Positions 1 through 12,850 of a DNA stretch of 64,000 nt are shown one piece after another. Position 1 is the stretch's first letter. Each line of letters begins with the position of its first letter. The notes beneath the pieces were generated by a model that searched no databases, was not told the origin of the DNA, and was given only the letters and a program-made list of their open reading frames with translations. A program made the translations under genes and the position numbers. This DNA is from Oasisia sp. SBJ-2009 (taxonomy: Eukaryota; Annelida; Polychaeta; Sabellida; Siboglinidae). The stretch covers positions 13,076,784 through 13,140,783 of the forward strand of contig OZ024857.1 of assembly GCA_964017155.1 (NCBI GenBank), written 5' to 3'.

Positions 1-1
1 T

Positions 2-346
2 GTGTCTGATTCATTTGCAGCACGACGCTGCCAGTTTGTAGCCGTGAGACCAGTACAAAAGACGAAACATTTTCAACGTCAAACTGTCAGAAGAGCTAGC
101 CCGCTGCAAAGGTGGCATTCTCAGTGAGATCTACAAAGGGAGCTTACGCATCTGAATGCAGACTTTCCCATCGGACCCACGCAGGCAGCTGTTGACATCA
201 AAGGTGGTTTCATGGAAATGTTCCCGTGCCACCCATGTTGTGTCGGGATAAAATCATCTCGGAAATGGGAAATATTACAGTGCAACACGTGTAGCTTGTG
301 GCACAAAAGTGTCTCGTCAGAAGCGAAGCAGCGTAATTGGAACTAA
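2..346 (+). pseudogene. Possible decayed coding fragment with PHD-like cysteines
   Basis: One frame (first codon at position 2) is open to a single TGA at 125-127, and then open again to TAA at 344-346. The second part contains FPCHPCC and, 12 residues later, LQCNTCSLWHK. The pattern C-x2-C plus Q-C-x2-C-x2-W-H resembles the second half of a PHD or zinc-ribbon finger of the kind also carried by some LINE proteins. The left side begins after a pyrimidine-containing stretch ending in AG near position 20, so it could be an exon or a retroelement fragment. There is no start codon and no recognisable full domain, and chance openness is possible. Confidence 0.25.
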
Positions 347-1489
347 TTGATTAATTACATTACCCAGGATATAGCAATAGTAGTGTATAGCAGAGCAGTG
401 GTATCTGCCTAGAAGGCACTTGTGACGTTATCAGAGCAAATTTTAACACAGCACCCAGTGTGGTCTTTTGTAGCTCAAATCACTGGCTCTGTTGTAACTC
501 TACGACTTGTTTTTATTTCCCTGTGTGTGATTGTTTACATTCCCACAAATAGACTCTAATTAGAATGGATCAACTGCTTTCAATTTCTGTACTAGAAGAC
601 ATCAGCAAGGTGGGTTGAACTCGGTGGCTGAATTAAAAAAAAATTAAACTGCAGTATTGAATCTTTCCCAGTGGTTCTTCTCACTGATAACTGCCATCTC
701 CTAATGAGATGTCATGTTTTATATGAGGTGAGAGATTGTGATGATGAAATGACATAAAGATGCTGAGTCTCAGTGAGCCAACAGGAGATCACGTTCCATG
801 GAGAAACTCAAGTGGAACTAGTTGTGACACTAAGATGACCTGAGGTTAGTTATGTGACACAGATTGTCCATCATTGTGATCACATAATATAGGTGAAAAC
901 ATTTCAGATGGTCTGTGTGCCACTGTGTTGTGTTTGTATCAACCTGTGACGACTGGAAGTAATGGAGACAAATGAAGGCAGCATATTTTTTTATTATCAC
1001 TAATATTCTGGGTATATTAGAATGAAGAGAGACTTGAAAACAAAAGTAGTTCACCCATGAGATGAGCAGGACACCATCTGACTAACAAAGGAAGACAACA
1101 GTAGACAGAAAAAAAGAAGTCCAACATTACGATGGCCAAGGAGTAGCATGAGAGATCTAACAGTGTGGTCTGACTGGAAGGCAACTGCACTAATTCATTT
1201 CAAATACACATTAATTCATCCAGAGGTTCAGACAGTTGGAAAAGCATCACAAAGAAGGGAAACTGAACCAAATGATGTGACCCCCCCCCCCACGCAAGGA
1301 ACCAAGACCACAAAGATGTATATCGCAACTACCACCACTGTGGTACATTTACTTTGATCACTTGCTCACAACAGCAATTGTCCTTTGTGAGTCCAGTAAC
1401 TGTCCTCCACATCCACATACTGTACCTACTGCTACGAGAGGATTACCAACCCCACAATCCACCGAATATCCACCCAGACACCCCTGCAA
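347..1489. other. Intergenic, nothing recognised
   Basis: AT-rich unique-looking DNA with only short open frames lacking any domain signature. A C9-10 homopolymer occurs near 1281-1291. Confidence 0.6.
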
Positions 1490-1720
1490 TCCTAAATCCC
1501 TTCTTCCCGCTTGATTATCAGCGGCCGGCTATTGTTGAACGGGTCAAACGTGACGCTAATGCACAAGGATGATTTCGGTCTTATTCTCGTCGCGGGATGA
1601 TCGATGACATACAGCCGCGAATGAAACAGCTTCCTATTATTATGATTATTAACACGTCCAGTCATTCTTCATGTCGCCCGACGCGACGGACGCGGGCCGA
1701 GCAGAGTTTTTGACAAGGCA
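1490..1720. promoter_or_regulatory. CpG-bearing island, candidate conserved noncoding element
   Basis: GC- and CpG-richer than its flanks, with CTTGATTATCAGCGG, GACGCTAATGC and TGATTATTAACACG. These contain homeodomain-type TTAT/TAAT cores. There is no coding frame of quality. Regulatory function is inferred only from composition and motif content. Confidence 0.22.
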
Positions 1721-2164
1721 CTCTCTCTCTCATTAAGTCTCATCCGAGGACACATCAGAGGAGACATCGGTGACGACAGTGTCTGTGACGTTAAAGCACC
1801 TATGACAAATGTCGGTGGACAGGTGGGACAAGCAGGAATAGAAACTGAGCCACTGCCAGCGTCTCCAGGCACAGTGTCTTCAACGGAAGCCACAGAAGAT
1901 GTTTGAAGATAGAAAAAATGCACGGACAATGCGAAACAAAGCAAACATAAAGCATACATTTCCAATATTTTCCTTGTTTTCAATGAGTTACACAGGGTCC
2001 ATGATACACATGTTTATGCAATCGTGATGTCAACATTATTTTGAAGCATTCAGCCATGTTCCCATTGCTGCCACAAAGGCGTTCGTCTTATTGTGCATCG
2101 CTGGAATTTCCAACACCAGGTTCTCATTTGTACTGCATTTGTACGCAAACTGAGGCGAAATGGA

Positions 2165-2400
2165 GTCATAGCTTTATGTAGAGACCCGTCCACCCGTCAT
2201 TAGGACGGGTAAAAACGAATATGGACGGGCAGAAATATGGGTGGACGGGTGATGGACGGGGTAAAAAATGAAGGAGCAAAAAAAAAAAAGGTCTTCCAAA
2301 ACCATAGATATTGTCAGTTATGTCTTGAAAGTGAGTTGAGTGTAAATGGTGTCGTATGTGTGTTTGGCGCCCATTTCAGGTCATCAGGCACACTTGAAAG
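2165..2400 (+). repeat. Dispersed repeat 'GACGGG', copy 1
   Basis: Matches the reverse complement of 38650-38885 over about 230 bp. Shared blocks include AGAGACCCGT, AGAAATATGGGTGGACGGGT, AAAACCATAGATATTGTCAG, a region with GTATGTGTGTTTG, and AGGTCATCAG. The GACGGG hexamer recurs several times inside. There is no coding capacity, so it is most likely a short non-autonomous mobile repeat; its ends and target duplication are not resolved. Confidence 0.7.
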
Positions 2401-5224
2401 TTCGTAAACTAGCTTAACAGTTAACATCCATGTGTCCACCAAAACATGTGTGACTGGCAATAATTTTATCCTGCATAAAGCCCTGAATGGAGTGAACAAA
2501 AGCTTCCATGTTTCAACATGGAGGTGGATGTTACCCCCGTCCCCTCGATGTTTCAGTTCTAACCATGATCCCCTGTGACAAACAATGACAAAGTGGACAC
2601 AAACACAGAGGACAAGATTTAACAAATGTCTTTCTGTGTTGCTTATTTTACTAAACACAATTCATGGTAACATATGGAACATTTCAACATATGTGCCCAT
2701 AGAAACTTTTGCCTTTTTTCCCCAAGATGTCGTTATGAGATTCCTTTATTTTACTGCTGACCAACTGTCATGTTACCACAACAAAATGTCTGACATCAGT
2801 GACTCACAACTTTGTGAATCTGCGACACTTACACTCAACGACACCATGATCGGCATGATATACCGATACCACTGAACGCTGTTTATTTTCAAAAACAGTG
2901 TATTTAACAGATCTTAACTTAAATGAGTCATATATGTGTCCTTATAGCTGGTAATTGTCCGAAAAAACGAAGCGCACTTTTCATTGTGAATCGTTACAAT
3001 GACAGATCCGACGCACCACGACACACTGTGACGCACAGGGCTGTTGTCTAGTGACGCGCTTCACCGGACATATGGTTCAATGCCGACGTTGCGGTGACCT
3101 TACAGGCACGCAACGAAGCAAACAATTCGGGAGGACAAGAACGTGACAAAATGGCACCTAACAATGTTACCCAGACATGAAGCGTGTGAGATGGGGTCAG
3201 GCCACAATTACATCGCTTGATGCACTGCCTCCAAATTCATAATTTACATGAGTTCTCGATAACTTTATTCGACAGAAAAGAACAGTGATGAGGGGTCCGT
3301 GGCTGGAGCATTTTATACCCCGTTTGTATGTTGTCTTATGGGGTAAATTACAATAAAACAAGTTTAATTAATCATATATTATATCCACACACACACAAAC
3401 AAGCTTGATATTTTGCAGAAGCTACATTTTGATAGTATACGTTAATACCAATTTTCAGGAAAATACAATTTTCACTGATCTTGTTTTGGAATGTCGAGAT
3501 TTATTGTGTACGCTCAGTCAGAATGCTAATACGACCACCTCAGTGTGAGATAAAACTGTGGTCTGCCTCCTTGAAGCTGACACAATGGTACATAATCTCT
3601 AGTCGACATACAATGTATACTTCTCAACTGTGCTGTGCATCAACAAACGCATCTATTCAGTGTTGTTAATTTGAAAAGCACAATTCGGCAGCGGGGAACG
3701 GAAGTCATCCATCATGTGACCAGACTAATAATCAGACGAGAGGATTTCAATAAGTCTTAATATTCCAGCTGTGTCATACACTGGTTTCGCTTCACGGTCA
3801 TTTTCTGGGAGAATGACAATTACAGGGGGTCCACAAGCCCCCTATGTGGGGGTCTACATGACCCCTACATAGGGGCTCCACAAGTGTTCTACTCATGGTG
3901 GGCCACTTGATGTTTTGAGACATTTGCAAAACAGACATAAAAAAAGAGAGCTAGAGCAACGGAAATATTACCAGAACTGAGGGACCGGATTTTTTCCCCT
4001 CAGTGAATAGCCTAAAGAATGGCGTTTAAGAATAGACAATAATAGGTTTGTTTACCTTAGTTTTGCATTTACTTCATTAAAACTGAGTTAAACAAATCTG
4101 TTATTGTGGCTCCTATGAAAGCAATTGTTATTCTGTTAAAAGGAGTCACAGACCATTCCAAATTTGAGATTACACTACATTTGTATATGTGAGTCTGTAT
4201 ACCTAATCATGTTACTTTGATTTGATGTTATACATATATTGTAACTGGGATCTAAATGAAACTTTCTTTTTCTCGTTCTTCTTCGCAGAATCCAAAGAGA
4301 AGATTCACTACAGGCAGATATAGAATAATTATGACAATGTTGACTGAAATATTATGTTTTCACAGAAGAACAACAGAAATATGTGAAAACACTAAGCAAC
4401 ATATGTGAAGGAACTGTGTAGATGAGACAGCAGAAAGAATTATGTCATGTAACGTAGACGAATATAAATGAGCCGTACATATTATCTACTGATTGTATCA
4501 ATGCTAGCAGCGTGAATGTGTCTAAAAAATTGATGACAATCTCCAAACAGTGGACAACACAGATTAAAAAGGTGGACTCTTGATAAGCCAAAGGCTTCTG
4601 TCTACCTGCCATTGGTCTGGAGTTTTTGCTTGGGTGTCCAATCTTGTTAACTCCGCCCATGAAACCTGCTTGGCCAGGAGGGAAATTGTGAGTGACCCAC
4701 ATAAGATGCACTGCCCCCATGGGGGTCAATTCACCCCCAGGTGCAACTACAATATAAATCTTTATCAGGTGTTGTTTAGCACAGCTGAGAACCACACTCG
4801 ACCCGGTCAGCCATAATCAGATGACCTCAAAGACACCTATGAAAAAGTAACCACTGATGATTTACAATGTTGTCGTTGAATTAAGCGATCATTCGCAAGG
4901 GTGTAGGACTAGTTTTCTAGTGCATCATGCCAAGGTGTATGTTAGGTTATTCGGCATTAACTTTATATTATTATTTAACTATTTTATTTTGTATATATGT
5001 ACGTATGTGCATGCCTACATGTGTGTACTATGCATTTTGTTGTCAAGTATTGGATTTAATATCATTCTGGCTAATTTAACTGAGGATTTTAAAATAAAAT
5101 TGAATAGAAAGTATTTGTATTATTACTGTAGAAAATGGCATAGGTTATAGTGTGCAACTGCCTCTTGAGAACTGTAAAAGTCCCTCCTCAAATAGTAACG
5201 ATGCAGCAATGGAAACCTTATATC
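2401..5224. other. Intergenic; small palindrome at 3834-3885
   Basis: No supported gene. An imperfect hairpin at about 3834-3885 pairs GCCCCCTATGTGGGGG with a second CCCCTACATAGGGGCT. The segment 4560-4800 has a CCCCCATGGGGG palindrome and a short GC-richer patch, but nothing recognisable as a protein or RNA. Confidence 0.5.
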
Positions 5225-5778
5225 TCGGTTCGGGTAAGTACTACAGTAAAGTACTCTAGTACAAATACTGTAATATGTACGAGTAAGAGTACAAATAGCA
5301 TGTAGTTTATTCCAGATAGTGCTCAGGTAACAAATATGAGTACTATTGAAATTATCTGCATGAGTACTTTATGAAAGTTTTGAAATTTTGACATTCAAGT
5401 AGTTGTATAGTTCATTATTGTGATTTTCAGTCTTATTCAAGTGATGTTATTATCCATGACAACCTTGGGGAAATAAAATGTATATTTTATAAAGTTATCG
5501 TGAATAAATAATGTTTATTATTATAACCCATAACTGCAATGAGGAAATCGTAAATAAAAAATGCAAGATATTTTGACTGAAGATTGTAGCATTAGAAAAG
5601 ATATAATGATTAAATACATGCAAAATACTCATAATTGTTTATGAGTAATGAGTGTGTGTACTTTAATATATACAAGCAAAAAGTGGGAATAAAGAGTACT
5701 TTGTGAAAAATCTGTATTTGACTCCCAACAAGTAAAGTAACAAGTACAAGTAACAAGTACTGGGGCCCCAACCTTGCT
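5225..5778. mobile_element. hAT-like non-autonomous element (MITE-like)
   Basis: The right end, read on the minus strand, starts CAAGGTTGGGGCCCCAGTAC and continues with repeated ACTTGTTACTTG. The left end starts CGGTTCGGGTAAGTACT and continues with repeated AGTACT/AAGTAC. Termini of the form 'GGTTGGG...AAGTACTT' followed by many AGTAC/GTAC repeats are typical of non-autonomous hAT elements. There is no transposase frame inside. The 8-bp target duplication expected of hAT is not obvious, so the exact ends and superfamily are uncertain. Confidence 0.45.
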
Positions 5779-8700
5779 GAGTAGAGATAAAAAAATCCAA
5801 TGATATGTGACGGTTACATAAATGCAGTTGTCTCCTTTAACCCCAAAGGCAATCATGACTGCAGCCACATACATTGTAAACCATTTGAAACCATGTGCAA
5901 TCCATTCACTGCGATACAATGGGGGTGTGTTTCTGCAACTGAAACACGCCTTAAGACATGCCTATTAACTCGTACCATTTCAACCGCACGTTGAAATGCC
6001 TAACGCATTGTTCTCGCAGAAATGGCTACAATCCGACGGGGACAGAGCAGTGAAATCTTAAGTGAGCATTCAAGCCGTTCACCTCCGGGGCAGATGCCGA
6101 GCAATTGTTGCCTACATCGAGCACGCGTTCCTGTTTGCCTCCGAGCCAGATGTTGGCGAAGCAGAGATCCTAATGATGTTCCTTTGAATTATTGTGCCCT
6201 GGCATTGCTGAACTAATTTGGGTCGGCTCAGTGTCTGAAGTCACAGAATGAAGTGTCACCTTAATGAGGGCAGGATGGTAGCTTCTTAGTTTTCAGTGAC
6301 AGTATTTGGGCTGGTCACTATTGTGTTCCAGGGGTATTTATATAGCAGGTATGTGTTGTTGGTGTAACACAATCTTACAGTGAATGTGTAGTTTTTGTGT
6401 GTGTACTATTTAGGATGAAATCGGACTATCTACACAGGAGCTCTGCCGTAGAGAATTACCTGGGCTACAAGAAGGAAGTGAATCGCCCGCTCAGACGTTG
6501 TCACCCGACTCACTGGGGCCGTTGAACAAAACAAACAATTGCCACATTTGTTTACAGTCCAGTGCCTAACCCATGCCATGATTACATCGGCTTCAGGACA
6601 AACGGTCTAGTTTTAATGTTACACTGCCGTACACGATAAGGATACCACTCGCGAGAACAATATAAACACACACATTCCTTCCTCGCTACTTAATGTCTAG
6701 TACAAACAGTTGGGGCGGACAAAATGTTTCCAAATCAGTTGACAATACTGCAAGAGATCGCACGATTATCTAACCAGATCTCTACTGTCTGCTAATGACA
6801 GGGGGGTGGGGGTTATCGCCCCAACCAGATCTCTATAGGGACATGTTGTTAAGTTCACTTACACAGGCGCTTCGAGGGTCAACGGGGTAAGATATCGACA
6901 TAACTAATCACATGACCAATCCCCCGTAAGACATAATTCCCATGGACGAAATCATGATTTCAATTCATGCAACTGTTCAATCTTTTAAGCAGTTATCACA
7001 CATTCCAATTTTTGTTTCAGTATCTCAAAAGTAAAAATGCAACAAACAGATGCTTAGTTTGTAGTTTTATGTAACATATAAATTACCCTGATTACCGTCG
7101 AAGTAGCTGATATTAAGTCAGAATGATAGCTAACTTAATATCATTGTGCGTTGACTTATAAACAAGTATATTATTAAATAAAATTAGCAATAAAACCGAA
7201 CGTCTTTAACACAGCCACCACCATAACCCACAAAACCATGATTGTTTGTTTTCGTGAGGTTTCCTGCAAACATCTTGTGGGTACACCCCGGTATTTATTG
7301 TGGGTACAACCCGGCACGTCACGCAGACGAGATATCAAGACAGACCGCATGTATGCCTGTTAATGTGTGCGCGTGGCTGGGCTGCCTTACAGACAACATG
7401 CAAGGGGCAGATTAGCTCGATGCATGTTGCCGTCGGATGCAGGTATTCCAAATTGTTGCCGGTTAATCACGTACACTACTGATTAATCAGGGAATGTTCC
7501 GCGCACAGTTTTTCTATGAAGACATCGTGTGGTGGCATTTCTAATTAACAATGCCACCCGGCTGATCAGATGCAGTGATTGTTTCTACTTCATGCACAAC
7601 AGACAGATATATGCAGTTTTTGCTCAGAGTATAAAAATAGGACAACAGCCTAGCATCAGATGCTGCGATATTAATTAACAAAAACCTAATTTATAGACAT
7701 AATTATGTTTTTATTATGCATGCGTGTGTGTGTGTGCATGTGTGCGTGCGTGTGTGCCTTGATAATAAGATTATGACTATAACATAATAGCATAATAGTC
7801 AGACAATATTTAAATAAAACCTATTTGAGAGTTGAATGATGAAAGGATTAAATGACAAATATAAGCTAAATAAATACAAACACACTGTATAACAATAAGA
7901 AACCGCTTAGAAATGTCGGAATGTGTACTCTGAATGAATGACTCAGCGAGCCCTCCATTGCGGATTAGACAGACATGAATTCACAATCAACCTGCCTGTT
8001 CATAGCAACAAAATTTCCAAGGTAAACATTGACATATGGCGAATAAATACAGCCCCGCTTACACTGCCGCTTACACTGTAGGTGACAGAAATGACAGGTC
8101 TCGAGGAGTTTACACGCAACTACCGGTCACAAAGCCACCCCCTCGCACAAATATTGATACAGACTCGTGCATGGTATAAGGACAGCTTTGTTGTTTTTCG
8201 TGGCGTTTATTCCATTGATATAATGTCCTTTGTCAGTATGGTGACAGCCAGAAGATTGACGTTACCAACAGGTCTTTCTGAGAGAGTGATTTGTAAATAA
8301 TTTATGTTTATAACCTTCTAGCACTGCATGTGGGGTGGCGGTGGGGGGGGGTTAAAAGGGTCAGATCAATTTGTTTGAACATGCTATAATAAAGTTAGTG
8401 CAACATGTAAGATCATTATTCAAATTTTATTACATTAGTACAAGGTACAGCATGTTGAGGTGTTGTAGATTTTTTATCATTGTTTTGCAGAAAAACAACA
8501 TGTTGGATGCCAAAACATGGACTCTGTCTATAGGTGTTTTGGTAGGAAGGGTTTCAAAATAGGGTCAAAAAATTGAAATATATTATGTAGGATTTTTTTA
8601 TGATTTCAAACTACATAAAATAGGAAGGCACTATGAAATGTATAGTTAAACATCGGTATGTTTGAGATTCTACATGTTGATACCTACAATAGTACAAAGG

Positions 8701-9159
8701 TTTAACTAAAGTTGGCATATTTTTGTTTATTACGCATAAAAAAAATGCCTACAAATGCTTCAGTATGATTATTTTTACTTCCTCTGGTATTGATAAAATT
8801 ATTTCACACAAAACCAGCGAGGTGAATCAATCTGATGAAATTATGCTTTTTTAAAAGATCTGGATACATTATTTAGCAAAAAAGACTAAACAGTCTAGGT
8901 GTATGGGGCAAGGCAGCTTCAACAGTCATCATGCAACCTTTCGTGTGAAATACAATGAGTAAATCCACAAGAAGCCAGTCAACTAATGACAGTCCAGCCA
9001 CCAGTCAGCCTCACGAAACATAATCACATCACCAGTGTACCTATTGTAACTCTCGCAAACTCCCCAAATTATTACATTAAACACAAACAGAAGCAAGCAA
9101 ACTAGCCAAGATGTCACAAGCAACATTTCGAATCACCCAGTGACAGTTCTTTATAAACA
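5779..9159. other. Intergenic with GC-richer islands at 6000-6240 and 7290-7660
   Basis: No gene recognised. The islands contain CpGs and homeodomain-type cores (TAATTA, ATTAAT, TGATTAATC). At about 7532-7560, GGTGGCAT and ATGCCACC form a perfect 8-bp inverted pair around an AT-rich loop (TTCTAATTAAC...). A short TG-rich run lies at 7720-7757. The rest is AT-rich with only short meaningless frames. Confidence 0.45.
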
Positions 9160-9545
9160 CCGGCCCCGTTAAGTGAAAACAAGCGATGCCTTCGTACAAC
9201 CAACTCTGCGTCTGCCACGAGTGACATAAATGTCTGTCGACTGGCCGTCAGACTTCATGAAATAATCGTGTATAACCCGTCCTGGAAATACAATTTGCCC
9301 GGCTCCAGGGCCACGTGGATGCATTGTGAGCGTCCATTACAGACATTTGCATCAGCGCAGACTGTGACAGCTTCGTTGGAACATGCTACGTCAACTGGAA
9401 TTGTCTGCTAATTATGGCCGGCCTTTTGTCATGCCGACTGTGCTTGAGAATGGATATTCCGTCGCCTCTGATTAATCAACATCGAAGCATAAATTCAACG
9501 CGTCAGATTGCCGAGATCTTACGCTTTGTCGGGTATCGGCAAATG
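9160..9545. promoter_or_regulatory. CpG-bearing island with octamer, candidate conserved noncoding element
   Basis: About 380 bp richer in G+C and CpG than its surroundings. It contains a perfect POU octamer ATTTGCAT (near 9345), TCTGCTAATTATGG, CTGATTAATCAAC and several TGACAG/CTGTCA-like (TALE-type) motifs. No splice-framed coding pattern. The regulatory role is an inference. Confidence 0.28.
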
Positions 9546-9835
9546 ACAATATGTATTTCTGTTCTTCCCCTTATTTCGACCTCACTGTTCTGCCCTCTTG
9601 GTTATATTTCCCACCCCCAATCTCCTCCCACACTTGGTTGTTTGCGCCGACTATCCATCTTAATGTTGGTCTTCATCTTTCTCCTTCTGTCTTCTGTTGC
9701 CATGTATGTTTCGTCGATCTTTTCCAGTGCCTTCTCTTTCCTTCATCCTGTCTGTCCCAGTCTCAAAACTGTTTATGTCTTCAGATGTTTCTTCGTTCAT
9801 CTCTTCTCTCTATCCCCCCATCTTCTGTCTGTGTG
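9546..9835. repeat. Pyrimidine-rich tract
   Basis: The plus strand is strongly C/T-biased for nearly 300 bp with no simple period. The open frames through it are leucine/serine/phenylalanine-rich low-complexity translations, not proteins. Confidence 0.55.
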
Positions 9836-9929
9836 ATTGTATCAGTAGTAAACAATTCTGACCACAGACATTGTAATGTTATGTGGACTAACCAAGATAA
9901 CAGACACCAGTAGCATCAAGAGTCATCAC

Positions 9930-10620
9930 ACAAGGATCAACCAACAGAAGGATCTTGAGACAGAATCAAGTTTTTTCATGAAATGATCTATTAGTAAAAC
10001 CTTGAGTAATTATACAAGGATCATGCAGCAGAACCAAGAGTAATCATAGAATGATCCTCCTGAAGAAGCTATAGTAAACACTGATGATCCTCCAGCTGAA
10101 CAATACAATGATTCTCAAGCACTCGTAATTATATAAGGATCTTCCAGTAAAACCACAAGTAATTATGCATGGATCTTCTAGTAGAACTATGAGTATGATA
10201 TCTTCTAATATAACCATGAGAATAATACAAGAACCGTCCCGTAGACCTGTAGTTATACAAGGATCTCAGAGAAATATCAAGAGAAATAATATAAGGATCC
10301 TCCAGCAGTGAGTAATTACACAAGGATCTTCCAGTAGAATCCACCAAATAAAACAAGGATCATCCAGCAGAACCACAAATAACTAGACAATGATCCTCCA
10401 GTACAACCACAAGTAAAGTAATTGTACAATGATATTCCAATAGAGCCATATGTAATTATAAAAGGATCCTCATATAGAACTTTCTGTATTTTTACAAGAA
10501 TCCTCCAATAGGACCATGAGTAGTCATACAATAATTTTCCAACACTCACAAGAATATATACAAGGATCTTCTTATAGAAGCTCCGACAGTTATTCAACAC
10601 AGTCAACCTAAAAATATAAC
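9930..10620. repeat. Degenerate tandem array, about 35-40-bp unit
   Basis: A motif like 'AAGGATCNTCCAGNAGAACC' followed by 'anAAGTAATTATAC' recurs roughly every 35-40 bp about 17-18 times, with heavy substitution and indels. The decay between copies marks it as an old minisatellite. The minus-strand open frames over it reflect the repeats. Confidence 0.6.
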
Positions 10621-11149
10621 AACTTTTTGCCTAAGTCCCTAGAAACCAAATTCCACGGAACATCAACACAACCGATTATTTCGGCTGATCTCAAAATTGA
10701 TAAGCAACAGAAAAGTAACCAATGAACAGAAGCGAAGGACAGTAAGCCAGATTTAAAACATACATGTTGAAATGACAGTGTAAGGAATGTAGTATATTTC
10801 AAATGATCTAATTTATCTAAGGACAACTTAAATAAAAAGAAATTACGTCTCAAGAAACTTTTTTGTTTTTTTTCTGAATATATTTTTTATTTAATATGAA
10901 CAAAGAAACCAGATATTTACATTCGAATAAGGACAACTTGTTTGGAACAGGCCTAGTTTCAATTAAAACACGTATACTAGGAACAAAATATGCTAACTCT
11001 CAATTCTCCCTTCCATATACGCTGAAGATACACCTACAAAGAATTACTAAGTCTGAATCGTTGTCCTACACGCTACACCATCACCACTACCAACATCACT
11101 GCAAGAGACAATACCCCACAACAACATCATCTAACTACCGGTAATCTAC
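10621..11149. other. AT-rich intergenic, nothing recognised
   Basis: No gene, structured repeat or RNA signature was seen. Confidence 0.6.
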
Positions 11150-12060
11150 GTGAAGACATGAGACGCAAGACACTCACTTGGGCAAGATTCTCTTTTGCCT
11201 GTTGACAAGCGTCGGAACTTGTCAGCAGACGATGACCGTGTGTCTTGCGTCGATCGTCTCTCGTCGCGTTGCGTCGCCGGCGTCAGCGTTACTGAAGTGC
11301 CGTTGTCCGATATTAAGCCTGCAACGAGATGGCAACAATAGAAGAAAATCCGAGAATATATCACATCACACAGATGGGTGTGCAAATGTAATTACCGTGT
11401 GCGCACGGTCGTCAACGCATCTGTGCTCTCCCTCGCTCGCTCGAAGCTGACTAAACCTGCCGAAATCTGAACAATAGATAATCAGCAGAACGGCCTCGAT
11501 TTATCGAGCAGTGTGATAATTCCGCGAATGACCACGATGCCATCGTTCGCAACATAACAGTGTTGTCATGGCGCGGTACAGTACGTATGATCCTACTTAG
11601 CATAGAGCCATTGTGAAAGCACTAACTTTAATTTCTCGCGTCCGCCCGCCGTGATTGCGTCAATTATGCGCCCTGCCTTAACACTGTTAATTAACCCTGC
11701 CCTATCTTAGTCGCAGCCTGTCGACGATCACTGCCGGGCAGTGACCACGGCAGAATTCACGCTCGCTCGTTCGATCTCGCCTATCTGTCGTGGTCTCGAC
11801 CATTGTCAGCAGCCAGGACTACAATGGCATGCCAACGCTGGATAAATATTTATTGATTTTCCCGCGCAAGTCGTGTGCGGAATTAGTGAGTTGACTTCTC
11901 GCATTGTTGACGAATTCTGTGTCACAATTGATTGGCTGCCACTCGAGTACAATGAGCGTGATCACCCTCGCATTAGCGGCCGTGTCGCAGAAATGCTCCG
12001 GATTTCGATTTTCACTATCACATGTTCGGCATTCGAATGAAGTGACGTGCGCGTACAATG
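11150..12060. promoter_or_regulatory. Long CpG-rich island, candidate conserved noncoding cluster
   Basis: This is the largest CpG-bearing unique block in the window. Motifs include GTTAATTAAC (11687-11696), TGTGTCACAATTGATTGG, GGATAAATATTTATTGATTTTCCCGCGC and CATTAGCGGCCG. The frames are short and overlapping on both strands with no domain, so coding is unlikely. Dense homeodomain-type cores within CpG-bearing sequence in a gene-poor interval suggest a regulatory element. This is inferred, not shown. Confidence 0.3.
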
Positions 12061-12219
12061 CGTCATGCTGAAGCATTGTCTGTCCCCCCCAAGGCTGTGT
12101 GATAGTGACCACACTGGCCTGTATGGCGAGTTGAATGGGCTTAGTGAAGATCCACTACAGAGACTGAGGGTCACAGGCAAAATTGTATGTCCAGTCACTT
12201 CCCTGTCAACTGGGTATAA

Positions 12220-12850
12220 AATTGTCTCTCTCACTGCCTCTTTCTACCCTTTCTTCTCTCCCCCTTCTGCTATCTCGCCCCCTCTCTCTTTCTCTTTTTT
12301 TGATCTCCTCTCAATTTCTTTCCTTTTCTCAGTCTTTCTTCCTCTCCCATTCTTTTCCTCTCCCATTCTTTTCATCTCTTTCTAAATGCCTCTCTCCATC
12401 TGTTCCAAGTCTCTAGTCAATCTCTCATTCCCCTCCCCTCCCTTCCTACTCGTTTTATCTTTCTTTTCTTTCTATACACATCCCTCCATCGTTTTCCTTT
12501 TCCGCGTCTCCTTGATTCTATATTGTTCTCTCGCTCTTCCATTCCCCAATCCATCTTACTCTCTATACATCTACTATCTATTTTGGGTCTCCCTGTCTCC
12601 CTGTACCTTTTGTTCTCTCTACCCTTCGCTTCCCCTTTCTTCCTCTCTGACTATGTCACTCTCCCATCTTTTAATTTCTTTCGTAGTTAATTTCTCTCAC
12701 TTACTTCCCTCATGTTCCTTCCTCCCTCCTTCCTTCTCTCCCTACACCTTCCCTTTAAACCCTCTTCTTTATCCCTTGGTATCACCCTCTCTTTCTCTCC
12801 CACCCCCCCAATCCCTCCCAATACATCTTTCTTTGTCCCTTTTACTTCTA
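12220..12850. repeat. 630-bp pyrimidine-rich tract
   Basis: The plus strand is almost entirely C and T for about 630 bp, with recurring TCTCTC, CCTCCC and CTTTC words but no fixed period. A 201-codon frame across it is low-complexity Ser/Leu/Pro/Phe and is rejected as a gene. Such tracts can form triplex (H-DNA) structures. Confidence 0.75.
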
